This document shows positions 1-12,279 of a stretch of 64,000 nt of DNA, in pieces. A program made the translations under genes and the position numbers. Positions within the stretch are counted from its first letter, which is position 1, and every line of letters starts with the position of its first letter. The notes beneath the pieces were generated by a model. The model had not been told where the DNA came from. It made no database searches and saw only the letters and a program-made list of their open reading frames with translations. The stretch comes from Aquanectria penicillioides (Eukaryota; Ascomycota; Sordariomycetes; Hypocreales; Nectriaceae), in NCBI GenBank assembly GCA_003415625.1, contig PYIU01000003.1:5022001-5086000 (forward strand). Reading direction: 5' to 3'.

Positions 1-44
<44 letters not shown>

Positions 45-104
45 GCGCGCACAGGAACGCACACGCACACGCACACGCACGCACACGCACACACACACAC
101 ACAC
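1..104. repeat. CA-rich dinucleotide microsatellite
   Basis: The window opens inside an almost pure CA repeat that degrades into CG and CACG variants before ending near base 104. It runs off the left edge, so its full length is unknown. It lies in a gene-poor region and has no visible coding potential. Confidence 0.95.
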
Positions 105-3100
105 GGCCGCCACACCCTCCCTCCAAACGGCGCCCCTGGTTTTCCACGTGGGAAATGGTTGCCCCTGGTGGCGTGTGGCTTGTCCTCACGGAATGGTCTC
201 ACCACCAGAATCCTTGGTGTGGCTGCTCTCAATCCCACCAACGAGCCGCCTTGTTTTCTTGGCTGTGGGCCAAAAAATGGACAAATTGACTATCACAGCC
301 CAGACGCATCGATGCAATATACACTCATTTTAAAGAAATTTCCATCTGCTTCCTCAAAGAACTGCGCTCTAATACAATGCGTCAGCCCTGAGGCCTTCAT
401 TGCATGTTCATCCCAGGATGCTCCGCTATTGAAGGGTCCAAGTCAATTGCGGCCTCCATCCCCATCCTCATCCCCATCCCCATGTCCCCCTTCATTCACA
501 CCCCCTGGGAGCCCGATGTTGGCTTGCCTGAGACATTACGCTGACGCGATGCACCCACTGTCCACCGCCAGCCACGTCTGGCCCACTGCCAGTGTCTATC
601 TTGACTCGAGCGTCTATTGTTGTTTGACCCCAGAGGCTGGGGCCGTGGTTGCATCGCATGCGTAGCGGGCTGATAGTCCTCGAGCGTACATGTGGTACTC
701 CGTTTATTCGCACGAGAGCCCACTGACTGCTGAAGAGTATCTGCGACGTGCCTCGGCCGTCGCGACGGCTGTCGATGCACAATGCGCCCGGCTTGCCACC
801 GGGCTGTACACTGACAGGCCGGAGTCCACGGTCCCCAACCCCGTCCGATAGCGACGACTTCAAAGGCCAAGATGCCAAACGTTAAAATACATTGGTAAGA
901 GGCCCGACCGCTTGTTACGCGCATGAGCATGAACCGAGAGTCCGGGTATTCATCGACGGCACGGGCCCCAAACATATCGTCCTCTGGGCATCAATGACGT
1001 GCAGAACACACCGACCATTTGGCGGCTTTGTCAGTCGCATTTCGGACAATGCACCACGCATGTACCACGCAAGCACCTGCCCTTCAGCTCATCCCGTCCC
1101 ATCCCATTCCTAGCGGGCAGCGTGCGTAGCGGCTTGAATTCCCAAATCCTCGGTGCGCCGGCCCACTCGTCCGCTGCTTGGAGGAGCATTCAACGACTAG
1201 CGACTTGAGCGTCCAGCTCGTCCCTAATTTGGCAACCCAGCTACGGCGTCCCCGTGAACCGGGCCCCGCTGCCCAATCCCAAACATGCTTGAGACGGCTT
1301 TGTGATCTCTGTCAAATACGACAGACGAGGGGCCTGCTCGTCCTCTAAGTCTCTAACCTCTCGGTAGGGGTACCAGCGCAGCGGAACGGGCACACACCCT
1401 CAAAGCCGGAGCGAATTGCCGAGAGCGGTGTCTACCCGTAGAGGCAGGCCGCACCAGTGACCATCAGATGACCATTCGTCGCATCGACACTGGGGTTTTG
1501 CTTGGGAAGGCTGGGCCAAGACGTTGTATTCTGCCATGGGTCCCGTGGTGGTGTAATTCAGCTGATGTGATCGCCACAGGCATCGCTGTGCCGCTGCTGA
1601 GTGACCAGGGGAATCTGCCAGCCAGCCAGGAGGCAATCGCCGACCAGACGCATTTGAAATCACAAGTTTGCCTCCATCGACGGAATTGTCATGGTGACAA
1701 AACCGTGAGATGTCAGCAGTCATGGTGTGGTCCGGCCAGGAGCAAAACCGATCAGGGGCCCGAAATCCTGGGACATGAGCTTCGAGTACTCTGGGGTTGC
1801 TGTCTTGGGGTCCGACAGCGGCGACCCTGCCAGGACCCTGAATCTTTCCAAAATCCTTCTAATCATGTTCTAACCAGGCCTCATCTCGCGACACAGTTGC
1901 GGTCTGGCACGGAGTATCCTCAAACCGGAAATGAGAGCCCCCTCTGAAGACAGATTTCTCAGCCTCCTGCCACCCTTCGCCATACACCCTCGAGTCGGTG
2001 AAGGGACCCGGCTGGGCGGGTCTGGGCGATTGGAATTAGATGACCCCAGATTGAAGAAGGAAGGGTACGGTAAGGAGACGACCCAATAGTCCTACTAGTC
2101 CATTTGCTATTAGACCCATCGTTGTAAGGCTCATCGAGAATGGAAAAGAAGCAAGAAAAAAAAAGAAAAGAGGCTGCCAGCCCCCAAAGCTGAGATTAGA
2201 CCCAGGCACTCTAAGGGCCGTTGGACCCCTGGTGCCCGTTAGCGCAGAGCTGTTCGCCACCCGTTCGCGCAGTAGTCAGGGGCACACGCACCAACACACA
2301 TGGTAGGAACGGTTTGGAACTGGAGTCGTCTGTCGAGACACTGGCACTTTCTTTTTGGCTGGTTTGTGCAAGCCTGTGGGGTGTGTACAAGCGCAGGAGA
2401 AAGGAGAACGACAGAAGCAACAGTCGAATAGTTTATGCAGGCTCCCGTTGATTAATCTCCCAACAGACGCACAGCAAAGGGGAGGTCCGCGCGTCTGTTG
2501 CAGGTATTGAAATTTATCGTGCAGTAAGTGTGTGCGCTCCTTTTTTCTTCTTTCTTGGGGGCTGGACACGGGCCCCCCCCGTAAAAAAAATTTAAGTACT
2601 GAATAAAAGTCAATCCAAGAAATGGGTCGCTAGACGCGACACACCAGATGAAAGGGTTGGAGCAGGAGGAAAAAAATATTGCATGTCACACGCCCCCTTG
2701 AAATAGGCCGCTAGGCAAGGTCAAATTTCGATGCCACCGTGGGTCTTCCCTGAAGGCTGGGGTCAAGGCAGAAAGAAGGGCACTAGAAGCCTCGTTCGGT
2801 GAGGGTTCCGACGCTCAGTTGTTGTCGGCACACGACTGCAAGCGGATGGTCATTGCAGACCGGGACCAAGAAAAAAGCTCAAGCCGGGCGTTGGGCCGTG
2901 TACGGCGAAACAGGGGTGTCAGTCGACTCACACACAGCATGACTGTGGTGAAGTGGCATTGTATACAACATGATATCAGGCTGTATTAAGCAATGCGGCG
3001 TGCAAAATAGCATTATCGAACCTCCACTCGAATCGTAATACCTAATGTGACTAGTCTCAAGTTTGTGCCGAAGGAATGTAGAGACAAAAACGGCAGATCA

Positions 3101-6100
3101 TGGACACCCAGCTGAGAGATTCAGAGACATTATCATGTTGGATCATGGTCAGAACATGCTGTGGCGGTGTTAAGAAGCAAACCTGCTCGGCGGAACATCC
3201 GCCCACCTTCAGGTTTCGGTCGGAGAGACCATGGCTCTTCCCCGCGATGAGCGCGAGACATGGAAAAACTAAAAGGCCAAAGCCGAGTTGAGACATGTCC
3301 ACAACGACTGTGTTTCAGGCAGTAGCCGAGCTTGTGTCCCGAGGCGGTGGAAGGCAGCAAGGTGTCAAGCTCCCGGCTTCGTAAAGCTCGTAAAGCATGG
3401 TCAAACCGCGGACACGGACGGGACATAGAACAGCGGCAGAACAATGTGTCGGCGACGGAGCCACGTCCGTGCCGTCGTGCTGTTGAACATGTACCAGCCT
3501 GCTGGGTGCGCTCGGTACATCTCACCGGGGTCCATTGCATTGGGGTTCGGTGAGCGAAGCAGCAAGTGAGGGCGTGCGCAGGTGCCCCTTCGAGGATGTA
3601 CAAGCTGACGCCTCCATCACTAATTACAATACCGTGCCGCCCATTTGACGAGGAGGGCCTTGTTCGTCGGCTAGGGTTGATGCCGAGGTGATTGGGCCCT
3701 CGCGTGGGAGGATATTTCCACGTCGGTGGACGGGATGATGGGGCTTCTGGTCAGGTTCCTTCCAGACATTAGCACGGTGGATAATTAGTGTCGTGGTCGC
3801 AGACGTGTCCGGTAGTGAATGGGATATTAGTGGGAATTACAGAATCGCTTCTGTGTCAGGGGTGGCGTTACAGAATCCAGGGTCCTCCTCGTACAAGTCA
3901 TCCTCATCATTATTCTTACTGTGTATTCTGGGAGAGATTGGATCAGTGTATCCTACCGGGTTCGCACTAAAAAATTATAAATATATATATATATTTTCGC
4001 TTTTGGTGATCTGGTGGGAGTTAGGGATGGATACGGACCCCTATGACTTCATCGCATTTTATGTAATGGGCTTGGCGGCAAGATCCACGGATCCTCCCAA
4101 CGTCACCGCTTGTTCGGCCGGATATTTGGTGAAGACAGAGGGGGAGTGGGTTGGGTATTCGGTAAAATCTGCCATGCTCAAAAGCGAAGGCCCCCCCCAC
4201 GAGAATTCGGGAATACAGCCCCACGATTCCGTATTCGTACTCCGCACATATGACTGATAAATGCGGTGTACAAGAACTAGTTGATGAGTGAGGATGTTTT
4301 TTGAGTGGGGTTAGACACCGCCGAGCCTCGTTGTTGTTTAGGGCAGGGTCGACGAGTTGGAGTCTGCAACGTCGCGGTTCCCCTCCCATCCATCCACTAA
4401 ACCTCCGTCACCTCCGGCTGGTTGGGTCGGGCACCGTTGTGCAAGAAACTGCAGAAGTTATCTGTACCCCAAAGCCGGCGCGTGAGTCATCGCGACCCCA
4501 GGTGACCGGCCCCTGGTCGAGGGTTTGTCATTCCTTGCGGAGTGTGTCTCCAAGGATAGGGCCCAAAGACCCAAGACCCAAGATGCCTGCAGCTCGTGGG
4601 TGTTGGCAGGCAGGGATGCAGATCCAGAGGGAGCTGGCGAACCACTCACGAGGCTTTGATGCCGTGCTTGAACCCCAAACCTGGAAGTGGTATAGAGAGG
4701 GACAGTGCCCTGTATGTCCACTCGCAGGAATAAGGCTGCAGCAAACACGGCGCTGGTCAGCGCCTGGGAGGGTGGTGTGTAGCATTGATGGCGCAGTACG
4801 TTCGGATTGATCCATAGAAAGAAAAGATTTAAAAAGAGGCGGCGGCACAGTCGCAGCTGCTGGGAACAAATCGGCCATCAGCATCTGGGATTACTTCCTA
4901 GCCTATAGTCTAGACGGAGGACTAGGATTTCGTTGCTTTTGGGAGCAGCATTCGCCCTGCCTTGCCTCGTCGCCTTGCCTTCACCACTGGCGCTGCGTTA
5001 CTATTTCCGTCACGCGGAATACCCTGCCCTGTTCAATTAAAACAGCGGTGGCTAAGGGTTACAAGGAGGCTGCAATTCGCCCATATGCAGCGAATGGGTT
5101 TGCGAGAGTACTTCCAGTGCTGAAAGCAAGACGCCTCAACCGGGCCGGACGGTCATACTGGCCGAGCCTCACCGCGCTGCACGCCGGCCGAGGTTCCTTT
5201 GTTGCCGTGACTTTTGCCATCGCGCCTCACGGGCGGCAGTTGAGGGGAGGGGGTGGACAACGACGGTGAAACCCGATTACGGCCACAATGGCCTGAGCTG
5301 GGAGCGCCATTTCGGATTTGGCTGCTTCAGAGTTTTTTTTCTCTTCAATTCTCTCTCTAAATGGGACGATCCGTACTGTATTTTGCCATGCTAGTTTCAT
5401 CTGGGTTTAGGCTGGGCCTTGGAGCCGTTGCAAAGGGAAATGGGAAATGTGAATTCGCAAAGGTTGGAATGCGGGCGGAGCGAGCCTCCGACGCCCTTTC
5501 GCCACGTGGAGAACGGCAACAGTCAACAGCACAAGAGTGTCCTGAAACCGACGAACATGGTAGGTAGGCGGCGTACGTATGTGCCAGTGCTGAGAGCGAT
5601 GGTGTAATTCTAAGCCTTACCTATCGCAGCCCACGATATAACACATTACGTGTCTCCGATAATACGGGAATGGATTGGTTTCGCCGGTGAACGGGGTATA
5701 CCGGTCAACAGGAGACAGCACATCCGTCAGTTCATCGATCCATCCATGTCCGAAGGCGGTGCGCGTTGCTGCGTATCCGGAAAACCCACCAGATACACCA
5801 ACAACAATAACAACAACACCAACACATGAATCAAACAAGTGATTCAACTCGACGACCCCGCAATCGCTGGGCCTGATTTGCCGTGACCGCTCTAAGACGC
5901 GGTGGGCTGTACAACTAAGACACAGGCACTCACCCACGGAGTAGCCAAATTTGACCTGAATTGCTTGTTTCGGCGGTCAGCATTTGACAACGTCCCGCCG
6001 ACATCCCATCTGCCTGGGAGGGATTATTGTTGAGTGGCAGGTGACCCTCATTCCAAATTGCAGTTCGCATGTGCTATGGGGCGTGGATGCTGTCCCAGCC

Positions 6101-6664
6101 CCTGGTCTCAGCTATTGATAGGTCTTGCAGCGAGCGGGTTGGGGGAAAAAAAGGAGCGAGTGCACTGTTTCCGGTTTCCAGGCTCCTGCAAATTGCAATT
6201 ATGGTGGACGAAGGCCTAGGCCAGCTGCCGCCCGTTGCACCACACCTTTTTTCGGCTCTGTTGCAGGTGCTGGGGCATGTTTGGGCACTGGTGCTTCTCC
6301 GTGCTTTTCTGGTCAACACTCGAGGGGCGTCCAGTGTCGAGTCCAACTCAGAAAGACACACCCTTCCAGGACCCCCTGGCTTGACCGGGAATGACAGGTC
6401 ATCAGTTGCGAAATTGGACGTCATTCAACTACCAGCGCCTAGTCTCCCCAGCCATTCTAGCAGACTCCACTCCCCAGGCTTGCTTAAGGACGCACGCTCA
6501 AGGATGGCCGATGAGAAGGGAAATTTGGCACTAGGGGCCCTTCTACAAAGCTTCCATGCGTTCCAAGGCTCGGTGGGTCCTCCATCCCCGAGGTGGCCCT
6601 GAGTGGCTCCCCCTTTGCTGTCGGGCGCCGCCCTTTATTTATTTTATTTTATTCTTTCCTCTGG

Positions 6665-6688
6665 TTGTGTGTGTGTGTGTGTGTGTGT
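6665..6688. repeat. GT dinucleotide microsatellite
   Basis: An uninterrupted run of about twelve GT units lies in non-coding sequence. It is a simple repeat with no further inference. Confidence 0.95.
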
Positions 6689-7246
6689 ATTCAGGTTTGG
6701 GGCTGCCGTCTGAGCGACCTTGGCCAGGCTGAGAGTTTGGCTCGCGCAAAGTCAACGGTCGTTGGCCTGCTTAGCTGGAATGGCATTTTCGGACATAGAA
6801 TGGAGGGACGGGGATTTCCGTTGTTCAAAGCACAAAGTTCTACAAATTGCACCACTGCCCTATTGTGTCTTGTTAATCCTACCTCGATGCCGTTGGCTCC
6901 GGGCTTTCGCTTGCCCATCAGCCTTGGCATTCTGGCGGTGGAGGGCTGTGATATGCCGTGTAAGCTGTGCTGTGTATGTAGTACGGGTGGGCTCGCACTT
7001 TGGAATTCCAAACCCGATTTAGAGAGGGAGGTTGAGAATTGACCAAAGTGCAATCCTTCTTTGGCATTTACTGTCCATGGCATCCTCGCAGCGTTTAGCT
7101 TGATGCGTAATGCAAGAGTATAGTGCAGGCGGCAACTGCTGGTCAAGTCTTCCGGCGATCGAGGGAGCGAGCACCGAACAGCGCCCGGACCAAAGCAAAT
7201 TGTATGCGACTACTAGTCCCAGGCCAAGGTTGACAGCAACAGGAAG

Positions 7247-7277
7247 AAAAAACCCCCCCCCCCCCCCCAAAAAAAAA
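7247..7277. repeat. Adjacent A6, C16 and A9 homopolymers
   Basis: Six As, sixteen Cs and nine As follow one another directly. Such junctions are prone to length error in sequencing, so the exact lengths should not be trusted. Confidence 0.9.
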
Positions 7278-8190
7278 CCGGGCAAGCAGCCACCGCCGAA
7301 TCTGGTACTGAAAATGGAGTCGTTCTATAGTACGTAGTGCCTTAGTGCGCTGCTCTCTGGCCGCTCTGCCTTTGGGCTGTTGGACAGGGGTGGTACAGAC
7401 CAAGGATCACTCCTCAGACTCAGCAGCGCCAGCGCCAGCGAGCGCCGTGCTGTAGCTCCAGGGGTGCCCCCATGCCCGCTGACGCCTGTTTCAATTTCCC
7501 TTTGTTGCGGTGGTCGAGGCCCACTGTGCGTCACCACTAATCCCCCTCCAAAAGTAGCCTCGGCGGCCTTGCTCGGCCGGGTACGAGGTATGTACTCTGT
7601 ACCAGCACATCTCCCACCAGCCCAGCGTGTCCCCAGGCTGCACAACGCCATCTGCACACTCTGAACGCCCTGCCCCAGGTACTTTGGGCCCGTGTACCTC
7701 CACTGACGTATGTACCTCGTACGACCCATCTGCGAGCGAGTCCTCCACTTTCAACCCAATTCACTGTCCGCCATTTCACCGCACCCCCCAAGCGCCGTTC
7801 ACCCCCGTCACCCCCCATCGCGAGTTCATCACACCCCTCCCCTGTCGGCTCATTGCCCTGCCTTGCGTGCCCTGTGCTGCTTCACCTCAGATTACCTTCC
7901 ACTAGAACGAGCAAACACCAGACGGCCAAAGAATACAAAAAGGCGGCGACCTCCCTCTTCCCCACGACGTTCTAATCGATCTCTCCTCACCATCGACTCA
8001 GAATCATCTTGATATCTAGACATATACTCTAGTCTCTCAACTTCATCTTGCTCTCTCTGCCACCGAAGACTCTTAGTCTCTTACAACTCACCAACCCAAC
8101 ACACTCCACTACCAAGAACTGAGCCACTAGCCCTCAGTTCAACCATTATACAAACAACAACTCCAAAGCTTCACAAGCACCACAGCCAAC

Positions 8191-8277
8191 ATGCCTGCTC
8201 AGCGACCCTCGCAGCTTCCTCCTTGCCCCGGCCCTCCCCCAAGCCGACCTCTTCCTCCTCTGCCCAAGCGTGGCTAA
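8191..8277 (+). other. 28-codon ORF behind a leader-like sequence
   Basis: About 250 bases of CT-rich and CAA-rich sequence (7,930-8,190) lead to an ATG in a favourable context (gccaacATGcc), which is how many filamentous-fungal mRNAs begin. The frame it opens is a proline-rich 28-codon ORF ending at TAA (8275-8277). A different frame (position modulo 3 = 2) is open from at least 8,192 to 8,533. The ATG could therefore start a short peptide, head a non-coding transcript, or belong to a longer protein if the sequence has an indel here. I recognise no family. The leader is the only real evidence. Confidence 0.2.
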
Positions 8278-9853
8278 ACGGGTCTACAAGAACAACAACG
8301 CACACGACTCTCGCAATACCTCTTCGCCTCTCGACTTGGATCACCTATTTAGCCCAGTTGGCATCCACTTCAAACCTCGTCATGGCTTGGCCAGCCTCAC
8401 TCTTCGTTACACAAACTTAAGTTCGCCCGGATCACCTTGTCCACAATGGCGCGCGTGCGCATATGCACATGCGAGGCCCGCGCAACTCCATCCTGCTCAC
8501 AATGCAACTAATCCACACCCTTTGCTTTCTTGAGCTGGCCTTGCATCAACTACATGCAGCCCTTTAGACAATACATCTGCTCAACGCCGCTGTCGAATCA
8601 ACCGTCTTACTTTTACCGGATCTGCGCTATAATCTCGGGAAGCTTCCCCTCCCTGAGATGGTCGCATAACGGGCCTTGACAACAACACCTCACCATTTCC
8701 ACCGGACTTGGCTGGCCCGACCGGATTCTCCTCGGCTTCTGAAGGACACACCATTCAGAGCGCCTCTTTACTACCTGTACTACTACAACGTTTAATATCG
8801 CTGGCTTCTCTTTCCTCATTTCCTTCTCATACACATCTTTTTCTTTTCTTTTCCTTTGGGAGGCTATCTCATTGTTCCTCTGGGTCTTTTTTGGGAACTG
8901 TATTATTAGAGAGGCATTATCACGGCGTCTTACATACCACGCACTCTACTGGATCGCACTCGCATTTTACTGTCTTACAGCGCAGCGAATACGTGGCGAG
9001 ACCGGGGAATCTTATGATGAACACGTCGGGTTGGGAAATATAGAATTATTGGGATGGGTATTTTACTCGCTAGCACCAGAGCTTGGATGATTACGTCCAC
9101 TGATCGCTCAGTGCAGACTATGGATATGGGGAAGATACCAGATTACTTGATGCACACAAATGGAATTTATCATGGCTACCTCATCACACATCGCCGTTCC
9201 CATTGCAAGTGACCATCCCTGTTCTGATCGTGCCTCGTGATCATCTACATCCTTGTCCGTCCTCCTCCCTTGCATCCCCTCGAATCGCCATGCTGCACCT
9301 AGCCGAGCCCTCCCTGAGCTGAACTTGCTCACAGTATCGTACATCGCTGGTGTCACCAAGTGCAGCGTCGATCCAACAGCTGACACCGTCCCAGCGTGAA
9401 ACTCACCACAACACCCCCCTGTCCGGACTGCGATTCACTGGCTACCTAGTATCGATACCGCTCCCAGTATCCCGGGGATCGCCTAGATGCGTTGGAGGGT
9501 TACGCTGTCGTCATCATGGTTGCTATTTGGTGAAGCTGACGCCCGCCCGGGGGCTGATCAACTTTGATCTGTAAGCGTCGGCCCCCCCCAGTGCCCCCCC
9601 GGTGCCCCCCTCCCATTATGCCCGGCCTTGGCCCGGTGACCTACGTGAAGTTCCTCTAGGCTCGGCGAGAGGCCTCGTTTGTCGAACGTTGGCCCGCCAT
9701 CCATTGGTCCCTAGTCTAGTCCGAGAAGGGCGAAACCAACAGAGTCAAATCAAGGCCATGGAGTACTAGGTCATGGTAGGATGATGAAACAGTTCACCGG
9801 TCGCAATATTGCCTATCTTGACAGTTTTCGGAACCGTTTGATTGCTTCGTGGC

Positions 9854-9873
9854 AAAAAAAAAAAAAAAAAAAA
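9854..9873. repeat. A20 homopolymer
   Basis: A run of twenty As lies in intergenic sequence. No poly(A)-flanked retroelement body is visible next to it. Confidence 0.9.
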
Positions 9874-10699
9874 GAGCCTCTGCTATCTTGAGAGTAGTGA
9901 GCAACTGACGAACATTTGTTCCTGTTGCTGTTCTCGTGGCCCCTCACTTTGGCCCCTCCCGTCTCACCTCGTCATCAAGTGTTGCGGGTGCCTGAGACCA
10001 CATTCCAAGGAACCACAGCGTAAATCAGGTACATGTTTAGTTGCGTGTGGTAGCATTACCAAGCCCGCCCACGTTTCTCGTCCCATTCACAGGCCATCCC
10101 AACGCTCGGGTTCAGGGGAAAAATTTGCCACCGCGAATGACCTATGGAACGAGGGTGTGGCAGCTGAATGTAATGGGAAATGGAGAGCGACCGTCGTCAT
10201 TCAAAAAATCGATAGTGGATGGCGACGGTTCTGCTGCTAGTCGCCGATGTTACTCTATCCAGAAGTGGCTCCCCCAGCCGCGCGAGGCTTGGAGGTTGCC
10301 CGTCACGTGCCTACGCGCTGTGGCTTGAGCCCGGCTGTGACTGGGGACCAAACGGCCTTGCCAGCTACCTAGGTAGGCACATATCTGCGGGCTACCTGGG
10401 TGCGAGGGAGCTGGCGCTGGAGCTGGGGCGCGAACTGTAACGCAAGGCTGGGATGAGGCTAGTAACCTTTCCGGACAGAGCACGTTGCATCGACTGTGTC
10501 GCACAGGAGCCAAGTTCGCAACACGGCACGGAGACGCTTTTCCACTTCGCACCACAGAGCTAAAGAGAGCTGCAGCGGTTTCCGGGTCGAGGTTACGCAA
10601 AGAAAAGATACGGTACCACCCGCGCGCTTACATGAACCAAGGCTGTCCGCATCCTGCGACCGCCATCGCCTGATCCGCCTCTCGCGAAAACAGACGACC

Positions 10700-12049
10700 A
10701 TGCTCGAGCTTCACGTCTGGGGCTCGGCTTTTGGCCTCCCGTCCATCGATCCGGAGTGCCTTGCCATTATCACATTCCTGCACAGCAGCCTCCCCGCGGC
10801 CGACTGGCGCCTGATCCCCAGCAACGATCCCTCCATCAGCCCATCTAGTACGATGACTACTCCACACACGCTCTCCATCCCAAACCTTGTCGGCTGACCA
10901 CCCCCAGATTCCCTCCCCGCACTGCATCATGATGGCGTCTGGACAAGCGGCTACTGGTCCATCGTCGACTACCTGGTCGCAAACTCCCTTTGCGCCGAGT
11001 TAGACGGGAACTTGACTCCCGTCCAGCAAGCAGACCGTAATGCGTATGGTGCCTTCCTGACCGCCCGTGCTGCACCCTTGCTGGACCTCTCGCTCTATGT
11101 GTCGGCCGCGAACTGGGCGGCAGCAACCCGGCCTGCCTTCAGCTCGTTGTTGCCATTCCCGTTGACGTGGACTGTCCCACCGCTCATCCGCGCAGAGGCG
11201 GTCAAGCGGGTTGAGCATCTTGGGTTTGCTGAGATGGACACCGATTTCGATCCTAATGGAAGTCTACATCTGTCATCGGGACGTGATGCTCTGCCCGAAT
11301 CATTCCGCCGGCATATTCCTGCTCGCACAAAGAAGACCGTCCAAGAGGAGATGACTCCTGAGCAAGCTGTAGCCATCCGGCTATATAGCTTGACCGACGA
11401 CTGCCTTTCCGTCCTGGATGACTTCCTCAAAGGTTCCGGGGACGAGAAGCCTCTCAGTTTCTTTGAGACCACGAACCCAACCTCGTTAGACTGTCTGGCT
11501 TTTGGCTATCTGGCTCTTATGCGAGATGCGCCCGTGCCAAGATCTTTCCTGAAAGATGTGATTCAATCAAAGGCACCGAGGTTATCAAAATTCGTAGATG
11601 ATATGAAGCTGAACTGTCTAAAGAAACCTGGTAGCCTTCCGTGGGTGGAACCCCAACATGCAACAGCCCTCCGCGTCGGAGCTCGTACCCTCGACTCCAT
11701 TCTACTCAATGCCCCAAGTGTAGGCGACGAGTATGCCTCTGAAAAGCGGCGGCGGGCAGAGAATGGAATCACAGGCGTCGACGGAAGAACGCTGATGCTG
11801 ACTATAAGCATCATGGTGACAGGTGCAGCCGCGGGTTACGGCTTGCAATTCTATCGGGCACTGCAGCCATTCGGGTCACGAACACAAGTGTGGCGGTCTG
11901 AGCGAAATCAATCGAAGCTTAGCCAGTTTGGAGAGCTTGGCTCGATGCTGGGCAGTGTTCTGGGAGGGTACCAGCCGGCTCCTCAGCATTCTCCTGGGTT
12001 AACTTCCAACGAAGCCCGGTTTGTTGAGACGGATACAGAAGTCGACTAG
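10700..12049 (+). CDS. sam37: SAM complex subunit Sam37/Tom37 (metaxin-like)
   Basis: This is a mitochondrial outer-membrane sorting and assembly component that helps Sam50 and Sam35 fold beta-barrel proteins (known for the family). The two exons I infer are 10700-10847 and 10908-12049, with a 60-base GT-AG intron, giving 429 residues. The N terminus reads LHVWGSAFGLPSIDPECLA, the hallmark start of the Tom37 N-terminal thioredoxin-like domain. Splicing restores the motif NSLPALHHDGVWTSGY across the junction. A metaxin-like GST-C region follows, and a hydrophobic segment near residues 345-365 fits the C-terminal membrane anchor. The ATG at 10700 is chosen because the conserved N terminus begins there. 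The gene converges on PIG-U with 230 bases between stop codons. The sequence appears intact. Confidence 0.93.
10848..10907 (+). other. sam37 intron
   Basis: This 60-base intron has donor GTACGA and acceptor CAG. Removing it joins a split AAT codon and keeps the conserved proline-alanine-leucine-histidine motif in frame, which supports the exact boundaries. Confidence 0.9.
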
Positions 12050-12279
12050 GGCCACTGCGATCTCAACTTGTATTATCACTGTACATGGATAAAAGGTGTC
12101 TGGATAGGAAAAATCGCATCTACCCAAGCGTGGAATGAATGAAAACGCTGTTAATGAAGCCATATGACTACTCCGTAATTCTAGTTCCGTTCAGGTGTAC
12201 GCAGCTTTGTGCGTAGTAGTAATTTTACATTAGATATCCATTCCTAGTTTCCTCCCACTCTGGAAGCAAAGTGTCACAA

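Larger units (their letters stand above)
105..10699. other. Gene-poor intergenic region of about 10.6 kb
   Basis: I recognise no conserved protein here on either strand. The open frames are short (mostly under 180 codons), overlap each other on both strands, and lack domain-like or intron-bounded structure. The region carries a GT repeat (6665-6688), a C16/A9 double homopolymer (7253-7277), an A20 run (9854-9873) and a pyrimidine-rich leader-like stretch at about 7,900-8,190. Lineage-specific small genes or non-coding transcripts cannot be excluded from sequence alone. Confidence 0.6.

Noticed and set aside
3793..4257. 154-codon forward frame with a hydrophobic stretch
   Set aside because: The hydrophobic part comes from an AT-rich dinucleotide-like tract (TATATATA). 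It shows no family resemblance.
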